A stretch of 64,000 bases of DNA, from contig CAJWZC010000003.1 in assembly GCA_913049915.1 (NCBI GenBank), positions 1-64,000 of the forward strand, in the 5' to 3' direction. The notes under the pieces were generated by a model. It was not told the DNA's origin, did no database searches, and was given only the letters and a program-made list of their open reading frames with translations. Of the stretch, positions 28,527-38,228 are shown piece after piece; within the stretch, counting starts at the first letter, position 1; each line of letters begins with the position of its first letter. Made by a program: the position numbers and the translations under genes. Source of the stretch: an uncultured Colwellia sp. (GTDB lineage: Bacteria; Pseudomonadota; Gammaproteobacteria; Enterobacterales; Alteromonadaceae).

Positions 28527-28903
28527 AATATTTCTTCTTACTTTAAATTGATGTAATTTCGGACGTTTAGATGGCTATATGTTCATTCAATTTATCTTTT
28601 TTGTCAACCATTGAGTGCTTTATATATAAGTTTTATTCACTATGTCGATTATTTATAAATTTTTTTACAGCCATAGCTATTTTTACTACGGTATTTAAAA
28701 TTATTATTATTCCTCTTTATAGTCAGATATTCACTGTTATAATGCGTAGTTGCAAGTTTTTAGGATAATGCTGCTGGCTAGTTTTATTAGATATTTTTCA
28801 TCATTCTTCAGCATATATCTTTTTCATGCCCGCGCATGGTCAGTAATATTACATGGCTTACTAAATCACCCTCAGAGATAAAAGCTTACTCTAATTTATG
28901 AGT
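28527..28903. other. Intergenic stretch, nothing recognised
   Basis: Contains a 65-codon open frame (28571-28768, plus strand) rich in Phe, Ile and Cys that looks like chance AT-rich sequence. No structured RNA was recognised. Confidence 0.35.
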
Positions 28904-29122
28904 TTAGTAGCGTAATTTGCCATATTGTCCATAATTTTTATTTAAACCTTTATCAACTATTAGTCTAGTAAGCGGTATAAACGTCTTTTTATATTTAGTA
29001 AATAATTTTGTGAGCTCTGTTAATTGAATATCAACATTGATACTTTTATTTTGCAACTCAATATCTTTGAGTTGATTAACAAGTAATAGGTGAGTATTGG
29101 ATAATTTTTCAAGATACTTCAT
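28904..29122 (-). CDS. Possible 72-residue protein
   Basis: A short, lysine-rich, apparently all-helical frame (MKYLEKLSNTHLLLVNQLKD ...) with no cysteine or membrane segment. A purine-rich AGAAAGAG directly abuts the ATG, too close for a normal ribosome-binding site. Unrecognised; it may be a fragment of a larger lost gene or a chance frame. Confidence 0.3.
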   Translation of the reverse strand: MKYLEKLSNTHLLLVNQLKDIELQNKSINVDIQLTELTKLFTKYKKTFIPLTRLIVDKGLNKNYGQYGKLRY

Positions 29123-29168
29123 CTCTTTCTGAGTATAAAATACTTTTTATTACGGCGTAACTACAGTA

Positions 29169-29197
29169 AATAGATGTTCAGTTACTGAACATCTATT
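29169..29197 (+). terminator. Strong orphan intrinsic terminator
   Basis: Perfect 13-bp stem (29169-29181 with 29185-29197) with a 3-base loop, and on the plus strand ATTTTTC soon after. No plus-strand gene lies within the 2.5 kb upstream, so it either ends an unannotated small RNA or is left from a lost gene. Confidence 0.6.
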
Positions 29198-29475
29198 GCT
29201 ATTTTTCTAATATTATAATTTACCCATTGCAATAACTGGTAGTCGTTAGTAGTAACAGCGCAAAAATAACGGCTACTAATAGAATAAGTAATTTTCGTTT
29301 ATTAATAAGGTTTGAGCTGGTATATAAACCTCCATAGTGTTAATTATTAAACCTTGAATACACTAAAAATAGTACAAATCAAAATAACCATAAATCGTAA
29401 TAGTTACTATTTATAATAAGTGTGGATATATAATATATATGCATATTTGAAGTCGTTCGTTCATTTAAATCAAAC

Positions 29476-29501
29476 GCTGCCATAAATGGTAAGTTGGCAG
29501 C
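29476..29501 (-). terminator. Hairpin after the molybdenum hydroxylase operon
   Basis: 7-bp GC-rich stem (29476-29482 with 29495-29501) with imperfect flanking extension, just past the stop of the large-subunit gene. On the minus strand it is followed by GTTTGATTT, a weak U tract. Confidence 0.5.
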
Positions 29502-29523
29502 ATGATTTTTATTATTACTCTAT

Positions 29524-31773
29524 TTAAACAGTAAAAATCTTATTGACTGGTAAATCACGTATTCGCGTTTTACTGGCATGATAAATAGCATTAGTTATAC
29601 TAGGAGCAACTGGTGGTACTCCAGGTTCGCCTATGCCGCCAGGAGGTGCATCAGACTCAACAAGATGAACATGCATTTCTGGTACTTGGTTCATACGAGT
29701 TACCGGAGAATTATGAAAATTACTTTGTTGAACTTTGCCCTCTACCACTGATATTTCGCCCATTAAGGCAATGGATAGACCAAATATCATAGCGCCTTCC
29801 ATTTGCGCTTTCACCCTATCAGGGGTAACCACAATGCCGCAATCTACTGCGGTATGCATTTCAAGCACGGTAACTTTATTGTTAACTACTTCAACCTTAG
29901 TCGCTGCGGCAACAAATGAGCCAAAACTACGTAAGAAACTTATGCCCCAACCTTGATTCTCAGGCAATTTTTGTTCAACGTTAGCTTTATCACTAATTAA
30001 ATTGATTAGATCTTTCATACGTTTGGTATCAATAGGGTGAGCGGTTAAGTCTAAATCATAATTAGAGTACTTAAAGTTATTTTTATTAGGATCTACATGG
30101 CGATCATCTCCTAACAAATTCAACCACATCTGCCGGGTAGGTAACTTTGCTTTGACTGCTAATTCATCAACAAAAGAACCCAGAGCAAAGCCGTTATTAA
30201 TACAAGCAACTGATCGCACCCAACCCGGTCTGACAAAAGAGTCGACCGCATGTTTTTCGATACTTAAGTTATTTAAGGCAAAAGGGATGTCACCAAAACC
30301 AAGTGCGAGTTGATTATCCGTCGGGGTTTTAGCCTCAGCATCCCATAACCAGCCAATAGGCGGATAAGCATTACGGCTTATCCAGTAGTCTGCGCTACCA
30401 TTATCGGTTAACTCGGCTTTACAGTAATTGGCTGAAATAGAGTGATAGTAGCCATGTTGAATATCATCTTCACGACTCCAAATTACTTTAACGGGACGCT
30501 TGCTTGTCTTTGCTAATTCAACCGCTTCAATAATAAAATCGGCTTTTGATTTACGACCAAATGCACCACCCATTAAGGTAATATTAAGTTCGATATTATC
30601 GTGTTCATCTTTTGCTAATCCTAACTCTTGAGCAACATTACGTTTCGCCCATTGTGGATTTTGTGTTCCTGCCCAAATAGTACATTTATTACCATTTACT
30701 ATGGCAGTAGCTGCAGGGGTTTCCATTGGCGTATGATTTAAATAGGGAACTGTGTAGGTTGCTTCTAAAGTATTTTTATCATTGTATTGATGGTTGTAAA
30801 TGTCACCTTTTGTAGCAACCGTTTCACCTTGTTGATTCACTTTTTTGGCAAGTTTTTTGCTAAATTCACTACTGTTATGAGATGCCTTATCACCATGTTG
30901 CCATTTGATTTTAAGTTTTTTACGTCCTTCTAACGCAGCCCAAGTATTATTGGCAAGCACGGCAACACCGGATAATGGATTGGTGGTAACAGGAATACTT
31001 CGCGGTTTTAAGGCGATAACATCAACAACACCTTTTATTTTCAACGCTTCACTAGCATCAAAAGATAAAACCTTACCACCGACTACTGGCGGTCTTACGA
31101 TAGTAGCGATAAGCATATTGGGCAATTGAATATCTTGCGCGTATTGCGCTTTACCTGCGACAATATTATCCAAATCGACTAGTTTTATATCCTTACCAAT
31201 TAGAGAGAAATCTGCGTTATTCTTTAGCTTAACTTTTTTGCTACCAGGTGGGGTAAGTTTAGCGGCGTGACTAGCAAGCTCACCAAAACTAATTTTTTCA
31301 CCGGTAGTTGTGTGAACAACAAAATGTTTTTCTGCTTTTACACTGCTACGTTGTACTTGCCAAATATTAGCGGCTGCTTGCTCTAACATTTCACGCGCTA
31401 CCGCACCAATTTGACGAATACTGGTGAAATGATTACGTATAGAAGCTGAGCCTGCCGTGCCTTGTGATCCATATTTTGAATTAGCTTTCGCTTGAACCAC
31501 ACTTACCTTTTGCCAATCAGCTTCTAACTCCTCAGCAATTATTTGTGGCACACTGGTGCGGATGCCTTGACCCATTTCACTGCGATGACAAACTAAGGTC
31601 ACCATAGAGTCGCTGGCAATACTTACAAAAAAGTTTAATTCATGACTTAGTGCAGCAGCCGATTTTGCTTGTGCAGTGCTAATAGGTAGATTTATGCCCA
31701 ATACAAAGGCACCACTTGAAATACCAGCAACTTTTAAGAAACCGCGGCGACTTACATTTTCAATAGAGTTCAT
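29524..31773 (-). CDS. Molybdenum hydroxylase large subunit (IorB-like)
   Basis: A 749-residue xanthine-oxidase-family molybdopterin subunit of the isoquinoline 1-oxidoreductase beta (IorB) type. The N-terminus has a twin-arginine signal (SRRGFLKVAGISSGAFVLG), so the folded enzyme is exported by Tat. Family blocks include CHRSEMGQGIRTSVPQIIAEEL, YTVPYLNHTPMETPAATA, GGAFGRKSKADF and the C-terminal GGIGEPGVPPVAPSITNAI, with the catalytic Glu. It works with the 2Fe-2S subunit encoded 2 bases upstream, oxidising N-heterocycles or aldehydes at the periplasmic side. The substrate is unknown. XdhC-like and MocA-like maturation genes precede it. Confidence 0.92.
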   Translation of the reverse strand: MNSIENVSRRGFLKVAGISSGAFVLGINLPISTAQAKSAAALSHELNFFVSIASDSMVTLVCHRSEMGQGIRTSVPQIIAEELEADWQKVSVVQAKANSKYGSQGTAGSASIRNHFTSIRQIGAVAREMLEQAAANIWQVQRSSVKAEKHFVVHTTTGEKISFGELASHAAKLTPPGSKKVKLKNNADFSLIGKDIKLVDLDNIVAGKAQYAQDIQLPNMLIATIVRPPVVGGKVLSFDASEALKIKGVVDVIALKPRSIPVTTNPLSGVAVLANNTWAALEGRKKLKIKWQHGDKASHNSSEFSKKLAKKVNQQGETVATKGDIYNHQYNDKNTLEATYTVPYLNHTPMETPAATAIVNGNKCTIWAGTQNPQWAKRNVAQELGLAKDEHDNIELNITLMGGAFGRKSKADFIIEAVELAKTSKRPVKVIWSREDDIQHGYYHSISANYCKAELTDNGSADYWISRNAYPPIGWLWDAEAKTPTDNQLALGFGDIPFALNNLSIEKHAVDSFVRPGWVRSVACINNGFALGSFVDELAVKAKLPTRQMWLNLLGDDRHVDPNKNNFKYSNYDLDLTAHPIDTKRMKDLINLISDKANVEQKLPENQGWGISFLRSFGSFVAAATKVEVVNNKVTVLEMHTAVDCGIVVTPDRVKAQMEGAMIFGLSIALMGEISVVEGKVQQSNFHNSPVTRMNQVPEMHVHLVESDAPPGGIGEPGVPPVAPSITNAIYHASKTRIRDLPVNKIFTV

Positions 31774-31775
31774 AG

Positions 31776-32336
31776 TTACGCTCCTTGTTTCTTATTAGCC
31801 AATTGACGGGCATCAAAAATTTCTACACCGTTATTCATTCCGGCTAAATCTGTTGTTACAGAATTAGCTACTGTCGAATGGGTTGCTGCGGACTTTATCG
31901 CCGCTTTAATGCGTTGATAAGTGCCACAACGACAGATGTTACCTTGCATATGTTCAATGATTTGTTCGTCGTTTGGCAGAGGAATTGCCTTCAATAATGC
32001 CGCAGCACTCATCATTTGCCCACTTTGACAATAACCGCACTGAGGCACCTTAAATTCACGCCAAGCAACCTGCACAGCACTTTCACCTAAGTTACCGTTA
32101 TTATCAGCTAAGCCTTCAATGGTAGTAATGGCTTGTTCAGCAATAGCTGATACCGGCGTTATGCAAGAACGCATAGCCACGCCATTTACATGCACGGTAC
32201 AGGCACCACATTGTCCCGCGCCGCAACCAAATTTTGTCCCCGTGAGTTTTAATTCATCACGAAGGGCGTAAAGTAGTGGCATTTGTGGATCAACATCAAG
32301 CGCGACAGGCTTATTATTCAAGGTCATTTTGATCAT
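31776..32336 (-). CDS. Molybdenum hydroxylase 2Fe-2S subunit (IorA-like)
   Basis: A 186-residue two-cluster iron-sulfur subunit. The plant-ferredoxin-type cluster is at CGAGQCGACTVHVNG with an outlying Cys in MRSCITP; the second cluster is in CGYCQSGQMM and NICRCGTYQRI. Typical IorA proteins are about 150-160 residues; this one has about 30 extra C-terminal residues (TTDLAGMNNGVEIFDARQLANKKQGA) that lack a known motif. It transfers electrons from the molybdenum centre to a carrier. No signal peptide, consistent with Tat hitch-hiking on the large subunit. Confidence 0.93.
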   Translation of the reverse strand: MIKMTLNNKPVALDVDPQMPLLYALRDELKLTGTKFGCGAGQCGACTVHVNGVAMRSCITPVSAIAEQAITTIEGLADNNGNLGESAVQVAWREFKVPQCGYCQSGQMMSAAALLKAIPLPNDEQIIEHMQGNICRCGTYQRIKAAIKSAATHSTVANSVTTDLAGMNNGVEIFDARQLANKKQGA

Positions 32337-32379
32337 ACTGGCTCCAGGTTTTGTCAGTGTGAAAGTATCTCTAGTTTAA

Positions 32380-33021
32380 CTACTCATTTACTAGGGAACG
32401 TTCTAAATTTTGTCTAACTTGCTCTAAATCAGACAAGGTATCAATATCGATTTTTGCATTTTCATAGCTTATCGCATCTGCTTTTTTTGCATGTTGTAGT
32501 AACAATTTACCCGCGCCTTTATCACCTTGTAGTTTTACCAAAAAAGGAAAGTATTTTTCAGGGAAAATAGCAGGTACCATTAATTGCTCATCACATAGTG
32601 TAGCAATAATTTTATTCGGTTGGCTTTTGCTGGCGTCGAGTAATTCTTGATAATGCGCAGTCGTGATCAACGCTTGGTCAGCCAAAGTAATTAATACATG
32701 ACTACTCTGAGCTTTAATAGACTGGACAGATTCTGCCAGAGTGTGTCCCATGCCCTCAGACCAATGCTGACTTGCAATAATCGATACATCTTGAGGTAAA
32801 ACCGCTTGGATAGTATTTTTATTTGCACCTAGGGTGACATATAAATTGTTAACTAATGGATTACTAAGTAGTGGTTGTAATTTTTCAAGACTATAGCAGA
32901 TCAATGGCTTGCCATTGATCTGAGCTAGCTGTTTAATGGTGTCACAACCGACTTGATTTGGAGATGATGCTTGAAAGCGTTGGCCTTTTCCTGCCCCTAA
33001 TAGAATAATATTAATCCGCAT
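32380..33021 (-). CDS. MocA-like molybdenum cofactor nucleotidyltransferase
   Basis: A 213-residue nucleotidyltransferase with the N-terminal GAGKGQRF loop that binds CTP or GTP, and SHVLITLADQALITTAHYQELL in place of the usual DQP metal-binding segment. Proteins of this type (MocA/MobA-like) make the cytosine-dinucleotide form of molybdopterin used by this enzyme family. Its start overlaps the end of the xdhC-like gene by 11 bases, and the hydroxylase genes follow, so all four form one operon. Confidence 0.85.
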   Translation of the reverse strand: MRINIILLGAGKGQRFQASSPNQVGCDTIKQLAQINGKPLICYSLEKLQPLLSNPLVNNLYVTLGANKNTIQAVLPQDVSIIASQHWSEGMGHTLAESVQSIKAQSSHVLITLADQALITTAHYQELLDASKSQPNKIIATLCDEQLMVPAIFPEKYFPFLVKLQGDKGAGKLLLQHAKKADAISYENAKIDIDTLSDLEQVRQNLERSLVNE

Positions 33022-34018
33022 GATTAACTACTTGTTTGATATTGCTAGTGAAATAGCCTAATGATTTCCCAGAGGCTTGTTCTATTGCGGCATGTGCTTG
33101 CGATAAAACGGCTAAGGCAATAGATTCAGGTAGTTCACCACCCAGATCGAAACCGATAGGATTAGCTAATTTACAGGGTAAGTCTGTTGAGAGTAATTGC
33201 GCTTTTTCTAACACTTTTTCTGTTCGGTGTTGAGGCCCCAATAAGCCTAAGTAACTCGCTGCAGCTAAAGTCGTTTGCCTGTTAACTAATTGTAGGGCGC
33301 GAGCATCAAGTGAAACATTGTGGTGCATTATCACTATGGCGTCTGCTTTGGGTAACAGCAAGTTTTGCTCTAGCTCATCGTAATCTTGATTGATAACTAA
33401 ATCCGCTTCTTTGAAGTAGGCAGATCGAGCATAGGCGGTTCTGCTATCTACTAAGCAAATAAACCACCCTAACGTATGCGCTATTGCAACAAGAGGTTGT
33501 GCATCGATACCGCCACCAAATACCACTAAAGCAGGGGCGGGTTTTATAGCAACTAAAGGTTCAAGTGAGCTATCGTATTTTGAGAACACCTGATTTTTGG
33601 CGTGTCTATTAAAGGTATCAATATGATAAAAGCAGGCACTACGGTTATCAAGTTGGCTTTTTAAGGTGAGTAAATCGAGGTAATTATTAGCGTGATTGAT
33701 AGGCTGTAGCAATACGTTGACTAAACCGCCACAACCTATGCCGAGTTGCCAGGCTATGTCATTGTCATCCTGCATGTCATAACAAACAGTAAGATTAGTT
33801 TTCCCCTGCCAACATTTTTGAGCTTGGCGTTTTAAATCAGCTTCAAGGCAACCACCACTTAATAGTCCATAGCTTTTACCTACGCTATTAATCAGCATCA
33901 TGGCACCGGCTTTACGATAAGAAGACCGTTGCGTTTCAATGATGCTAGCAAGTACCCATTGGCACGAGTCTTTCTCTGGAAACCAGTTAGCTAATAACGC
34001 GGCAAGACGATTACTCAT
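33011..34018 (-). CDS. XdhC/CoxI family molybdenum enzyme maturation factor
   Basis: A 335-residue protein with an N-terminal XdhC/CoxI domain (VLASIIETQRSSYRKAGAMMLIN, GLLSGGCLEADL) and a C-terminal Rossmann-like domain (LVVFGGGIDAQPLVAIAHTLGWFICLVDSRTAYA, ADAIVIMHHNVSLDARAL, YLGLLGPQHR). XdhC proteins bind the molybdenum cofactor, promote its sulfuration and insert it into the hydroxylase. It is the first gene of the operon; an AAGGGA site lies 11 bases before the ATG, and a MITE-like element begins 27 bases upstream. Confidence 0.9.
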   Translation of the reverse strand: MSNRLAALLANWFPEKDSCQWVLASIIETQRSSYRKAGAMMLINSVGKSYGLLSGGCLEADLKRQAQKCWQGKTNLTVCYDMQDDNDIAWQLGIGCGGLVNVLLQPINHANNYLDLLTLKSQLDNRSACFYHIDTFNRHAKNQVFSKYDSSLEPLVAIKPAPALVVFGGGIDAQPLVAIAHTLGWFICLVDSRTAYARSAYFKEADLVINQDYDELEQNLLLPKADAIVIMHHNVSLDARALQLVNRQTTLAAASYLGLLGPQHRTEKVLEKAQLLSTDLPCKLANPIGFDLGGELPESIALAVLSQAHAAIEQASGKSLGYFTSNIKQVVNHAD

Positions 34019-34044
34019 TTATCATTTATTCCCTTAAAAATATG

Positions 34045-34322
34045 AGGGTCTGTTGACCTTTTGAGATTGTTTTTGCAGCTGTTTGTTGGGCATTTATACA
34101 AGGCAGAGCCTTTGTCATGTGGTTGTTCCACATGAAAAGGCGATAACGCCGTAAAAATGTCCAACAAATGCTGTCCGAAGGATTCGGCTAAAAGCGCTTT
34201 ATTCTTTGTTGAGTAGTATTTGCTTAGAGTGACTAGGCTACACACTACTCATCGCGATTAAAACGTTTTGCTCCCTTTAATAAAGACGAACAAAATTTAA
34301 CCGCGAAAGGTCAACAGACCCT
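34045..34322. mobile_element. MITE-like element with 17-bp terminal inverted repeats
   Basis: AGGGTCTGTTGACCTTT at 34045-34061 and its exact complement at 34306-34322 bound a 278-bp element too small for a transposase. If the ends are GGGTCT...AGACCC, the flanking bases are TATGA on the left and TAAGA on the right, a possible 5-bp target duplication with one mismatch. The frame at 34015-34245 lies mostly inside and looks non-genic. The element sits in the promoter region of the molybdenum-hydroxylase operon. Confidence 0.8.
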
Positions 34323-34397
34323 AAGATAACATAGATGAGAAATAGACCAAATTAAACCACAGTGCTTAATTAAAATGTAAGCAATTAATTACTCTAT

Positions 34398-37300
34398 TTA
34401 TTCAATTATCCCATTTTGATTATTGATAGCTATTTTAGGCTGCCACTCTAACCAGTCTTTATTGACATTGGGATCCAAAACAAAGCTTGCTGGCAGATAA
34501 TGAGGCTTGTCATTAAGCGCTTTATCATTATTTTCATCAACTGGAGGTGTGGCAAAAGCAATACCACCAGCAATCAGAGTTTCTATCGACTCAGAATCAA
34601 TATTAACACCAGAGAAAATACCTGCTTCAATTTTGATACCACTGGTATTCCAAAATTTACTTTTTCCGTTAACAAGGGGGGCGTAACGTTTTGCTATATT
34701 GATAAAAATATTCACCTGATCCGCTGTCGGAGATAAATCGAGGCCAATCACTTTACCGACCTTAATTTGACGATATAAAACTGGATTACCAACGCGCACA
34801 GAGCCAAGACGGTTAGTGGTTAATTTAATATTTAAGCCATAACTTAGTTGCTCCACTGTGGGGGCTAACTCAAGGGCTTGAAATTCACTTTTCTGAGCTG
34901 CTTTTATATTGTTTGAGGGTAATAAGCCAATGAATGCCCCGGTAAATAAATCGATGATATTTTTAGATCCTACTAAGCCTATTTGAGGCTCTACTTTCCA
35001 AAATTTTGTCCCTTGACGAGCGTATGGGCTACCTAAATCATTTAATAATACTAAAGCGGTGACGCCCACGGTATCTTCATTATAAAGTAAACGTTGAACT
35101 GTACCAAGAGTTTGCTCTTGATAAACCACTTTGGTATTTACCTTTAATCCGGTCAAATCATTAAAGTGGATGCTAATCGTCTGCCCCGCATTTTTAGCGT
35201 GTTCTTCATGCTTAAACAGGGTGAAATTAGACAGCTCATCGACTGATGTACTTGTTATTATTGGGTTTGTTGTTGATGTAGATAGCGACAACTCTGGATT
35301 ATAAAAACTAAGACCACCGCGTAAAATGGCATCAAGAGATTCAGTTTTTACCACAAAGTCACCTAAACCACCTGATATACTAAGGCCACCAGCATTATAA
35401 AAACGGCTGGTACTTTTTAATAAGTTTCGGTGCTCTTCGTCTATGGTAATACTGATTTTAATATTATCATCATTTTTATTTAGGCTAACATTGTCGATTT
35501 GACCAATAGTTATGCCACGGTAACTAATAGCACTACCTGGCGTTGCAGCACTGGCATGCTCAGTGGTTAATGTCAGTTGTAAACCAGTAGCGCTGGCATG
35601 TTTAACAGGTGCTTTGGTATATAGGGGGAAATGCGTTTTGGCTTCACCTTCACCAAGGTTAAAGGTGATATAGCTACCACCGAATAAGGCATCAGTATCG
35701 CTAGCGCCAGAGAGACTTAAACTGGGTTTAACTAAATAAAATTGTGTCTTAGATTTTAATATATGTTTATATTTAGGTAATAAACCTAATTGAAGTTGTT
35801 GGGAATCACCTTGGATATTCACTTGATGAATCGCACCAATTTCTATACCACGATATAACACGCGGGTATCATTATTTACTGTTTCACTTGCAGCAATATT
35901 TAGGGTGAAAATAACCTTTTGCTTGGCTAATTTGTTATTAGCATAGAGTAAGAAACTATCACCATTTTGAACCAATTTCTTTTGTGAATCTTGCGTGCTA
36001 TCTTGACTAATAAAGGCAATACCACCAGTTAAGATACTCTGTAATGACTGCGCTTGAATATCGACACCCAGTAAACTTGCGGAGATTTTTATACCAGAAT
36101 TATTGTAAAAACGGCTACTGTTATTTACATAATGGCTAAATTTTGGCTGTACATGAATATGAATTAAATGGCGATCTGGTGCTGTTGTTTCAATGGCTTG
36201 TATATTGCCAACCACTAGTTGTTTGTAATAAACATTACTACCCACCTGTAATGAACTAAGGTCACTACTGGTTAACATTAAGTGCAAGCCAGGCTCAGTA
36301 TATTTATATGGGGGTTTGCTACTAAACACGTTAAATTTGTTACTGGCGTTACCAGCTAACGAAGGTCTAATGCTGATGTAACTTCCAGTTAATAATGTTT
36401 TAGCATTAGATAAACCCGTCAGGTTAATTTGTGGTGAAACAATATAAAACTGAGATTGATCGGTTAGGTAAGGTACTACACGTGGATTAACTTTAGCGGT
36501 AGCGGTAATTTTTCGACTAACGGGATCTATTTTACTGAATGACTCAATAACACCTATGGTTAGGCCCTGGTATAAAATGGCTGCATTGTGATCTATACCA
36601 GAGTTCCACTCTAATGTTAGCTCTACTTCATGACCCATTTCAGCTGATTGAAAATCAGCATGTAAAGGGAAGGTTTGACCGTTTTTAGCGGGTGATAATT
36701 CGGTTTGATACGTTAAGGTATCTACGGATATACCGCCTGCTATAATAGCAGCCAATGAATCAGTATTAACTTTTACTCCACCGGAGAGCGAGGCCGTTAC
36801 TTGTACACCACTGGTATTATAAAATAATGAGTTTTCTTTGACTAAGTGGGCAAACTCAGGACGAATGTAAATGTTAATGGCAATTTTTCTACTGCTTTCT
36901 ATGTAATGATAACCAGTAACATAACCTATAGGGATTTGCTTAAAACTAATGGGGGAATTTTCACTGATAGAGCCTAATACATCAGTATGTAAGGTAAGGT
37001 GCAAGCCAGGAGTCGACATGTCTAATGTAGGTGCTTCAGTTAACGCAAAAAAATGGTTTTGACTGTCGGCCTCTTTATTGGTATCCGGCATAATTGTGAT
37101 ATAACTACCTGAAATCAGCGTGTCTAGGCCTGATATTCCTTGCAAAGAAATATCGGCACTAACTAACCAAAAACTGGTGTTTTTAGTAAGATAGTCGGTA
37201 AAGTCTTTAGATATTTCTACTTCGGCAATAACGCGCTGTAAGTCTGCCGACGGTACCACTTTTTTCACCAAGCCGGTGACTAAACCTTTATAGCGTACCT

Positions 37301-37517
37301 CTGTTTTATTGGGCACGATGCCAGAGCCATTATCAAACTCTATGGTGATAAAGGTACCTTGTTCAGAAATCACTTTTACAGTTAACCATAAGCCAAAAAT
37401 TAAGGCGATAAAAGGAACAAACCAGATAATAGAGATACCCTGACGCGGCACTACTTCAGCACTCTTGTTGATTTTCTTATTTTGCTCAGAGGCAGCATTA
37501 TTTTTTTTATTAGTCAT
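34398..37517 (-). CDS. letB: LetB/YebT-like MCE protein with eight MCE repeats
   Basis: A 1039-residue inner-membrane-anchored periplasmic protein: N-terminal cytoplasmic stretch, one membrane helix (about 28-47, SIIWFVPFIALIFGLWLTVKVI region) and tandem MCE domains. Eight repeats can be counted by the strand motif: VRYKGLVTGLV, ISFKQIPIGYV, ILYQGLTIGVI, VYYKQLVVGNI, VLYRGIEIGAI, ISYRGITIGQI, VVYQEQTLGTV and VLYRQIKVGKV. E. coli LetB (877 residues) has seven, stacked as hexameric rings that make a lipid tunnel across the periplasm. The extra repeat explains the longer chain. The LetA-type genes lie upstream in the same operon. Confidence 0.93.
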   Translation of the reverse strand: MTNKKNNAASEQNKKINKSAEVVPRQGISIIWFVPFIALIFGLWLTVKVISEQGTFITIEFDNGSGIVPNKTEVRYKGLVTGLVKKVVPSADLQRVIAEVEISKDFTDYLTKNTSFWLVSADISLQGISGLDTLISGSYITIMPDTNKEADSQNHFFALTEAPTLDMSTPGLHLTLHTDVLGSISENSPISFKQIPIGYVTGYHYIESSRKIAINIYIRPEFAHLVKENSLFYNTSGVQVTASLSGGVKVNTDSLAAIIAGGISVDTLTYQTELSPAKNGQTFPLHADFQSAEMGHEVELTLEWNSGIDHNAAILYQGLTIGVIESFSKIDPVSRKITATAKVNPRVVPYLTDQSQFYIVSPQINLTGLSNAKTLLTGSYISIRPSLAGNASNKFNVFSSKPPYKYTEPGLHLMLTSSDLSSLQVGSNVYYKQLVVGNIQAIETTAPDRHLIHIHVQPKFSHYVNNSSRFYNNSGIKISASLLGVDIQAQSLQSILTGGIAFISQDSTQDSQKKLVQNGDSFLLYANNKLAKQKVIFTLNIAASETVNNDTRVLYRGIEIGAIHQVNIQGDSQQLQLGLLPKYKHILKSKTQFYLVKPSLSLSGASDTDALFGGSYITFNLGEGEAKTHFPLYTKAPVKHASATGLQLTLTTEHASAATPGSAISYRGITIGQIDNVSLNKNDDNIKISITIDEEHRNLLKSTSRFYNAGGLSISGGLGDFVVKTESLDAILRGGLSFYNPELSLSTSTTNPIITSTSVDELSNFTLFKHEEHAKNAGQTISIHFNDLTGLKVNTKVVYQEQTLGTVQRLLYNEDTVGVTALVLLNDLGSPYARQGTKFWKVEPQIGLVGSKNIIDLFTGAFIGLLPSNNIKAAQKSEFQALELAPTVEQLSYGLNIKLTTNRLGSVRVGNPVLYRQIKVGKVIGLDLSPTADQVNIFINIAKRYAPLVNGKSKFWNTSGIKIEAGIFSGVNIDSESIETLIAGGIAFATPPVDENNDKALNDKPHYLPASFVLDPNVNKDWLEWQPKIAINNQNGIIE

Positions 37518-37601
37518 TTATCTTCCTTTCTTCGGGTAAAGTGCCTGTTAGATCGTGTGGTAAATCATTGGACAACCATCATGGTGCTTGTGTGACTTTT
37601 T

Positions 37602-38228
37602 TTATTCCGCTTTTTTATCCCATAATAAACGCGGGTCAAAACTATTAGCGGCAAACATAGTGAAAATTACCGTAATAGTGAAATAATTTATCGCGGGGCC
37701 TGCGGCTACTGAGGTGACAAAACCAAGTTCCACCACGGCAACCATTAGCGCTACCACGAATACATCAAGCATTGACCATGGCCCTAAAGACTCAAGCGCA
37801 TGATAAAATTTACTATGTTTGTCTGGCTTTAAACGTATGCCAGTATGTACCTTATAAACTAGCACAAATAAGCCCATAATTTTGAGTAACGGTACTATGA
37901 TACTGGCAGTAAAAATAATGATAGCAATGGGGTATAAGCCATGGCTAATAAACTCACTAATACCGGATAATATTGTTGCGTCACGACCAATACCCAACTG
38001 ATAGACAATCATTATGGGATAAAAATTCGCAGGAATAAAAGCGAGTAAAGCAGCAAAATTCCAAGCCAACGTATACTGTAAACTATTGTGTTTACGTTGA
38101 TAGAACATACCTTGGCAACGGCTGCACTGCTGTGGCTCGGTCATTAAATTATTTAGCTTATGGCATTTAGGGCACAAAGCTAAGCCGAGTTGTTTAGCTG
38201 TTTTCATCTTATGCTTCGTCCTTGGCAA
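37602..38228 (-). CDS. LetA/PqiA-type membrane protein, second half
   Basis: A 208-residue PqiA-family protein: an N-terminal zinc-ribbon CPKCHKLNN ... CSRCQG, then about four membrane helices. E. coli LetA (about 430 residues) contains two such units in one chain; here each unit is a separate gene. This one matches the C-terminal unit (GLYPIAIIIFTASIIVPLLKIMGL, SLGPWSMLDVFVVALMVAVVELG). Its start overlaps the previous gene by 20 bases. LetA is thought to load lipids into the LetB tunnel. Confidence 0.88.
   Translation of the reverse strand: MPRTKHKMKTAKQLGLALCPKCHKLNNLMTEPQQCSRCQGMFYQRKHNSLQYTLAWNFAALLAFIPANFYPIMIVYQLGIGRDATILSGISEFISHGLYPIAIIIFTASIIVPLLKIMGLFVLVYKVHTGIRLKPDKHSKFYHALESLGPWSMLDVFVVALMVAVVELGFVTSVAAGPAINYFTITVIFTMFAANSFDPRLLWDKKAE

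Noticed and set aside
28571..28768. 65-residue plus-strand protein
   Set aside because: Composition is that of random AT-rich DNA and no start signal is evident.
34015..34245. 76-residue protein upstream of xdhC
   Set aside because: It lies almost entirely inside the MITE and overlaps the xdhC start; more likely a chance frame in a mobile element.
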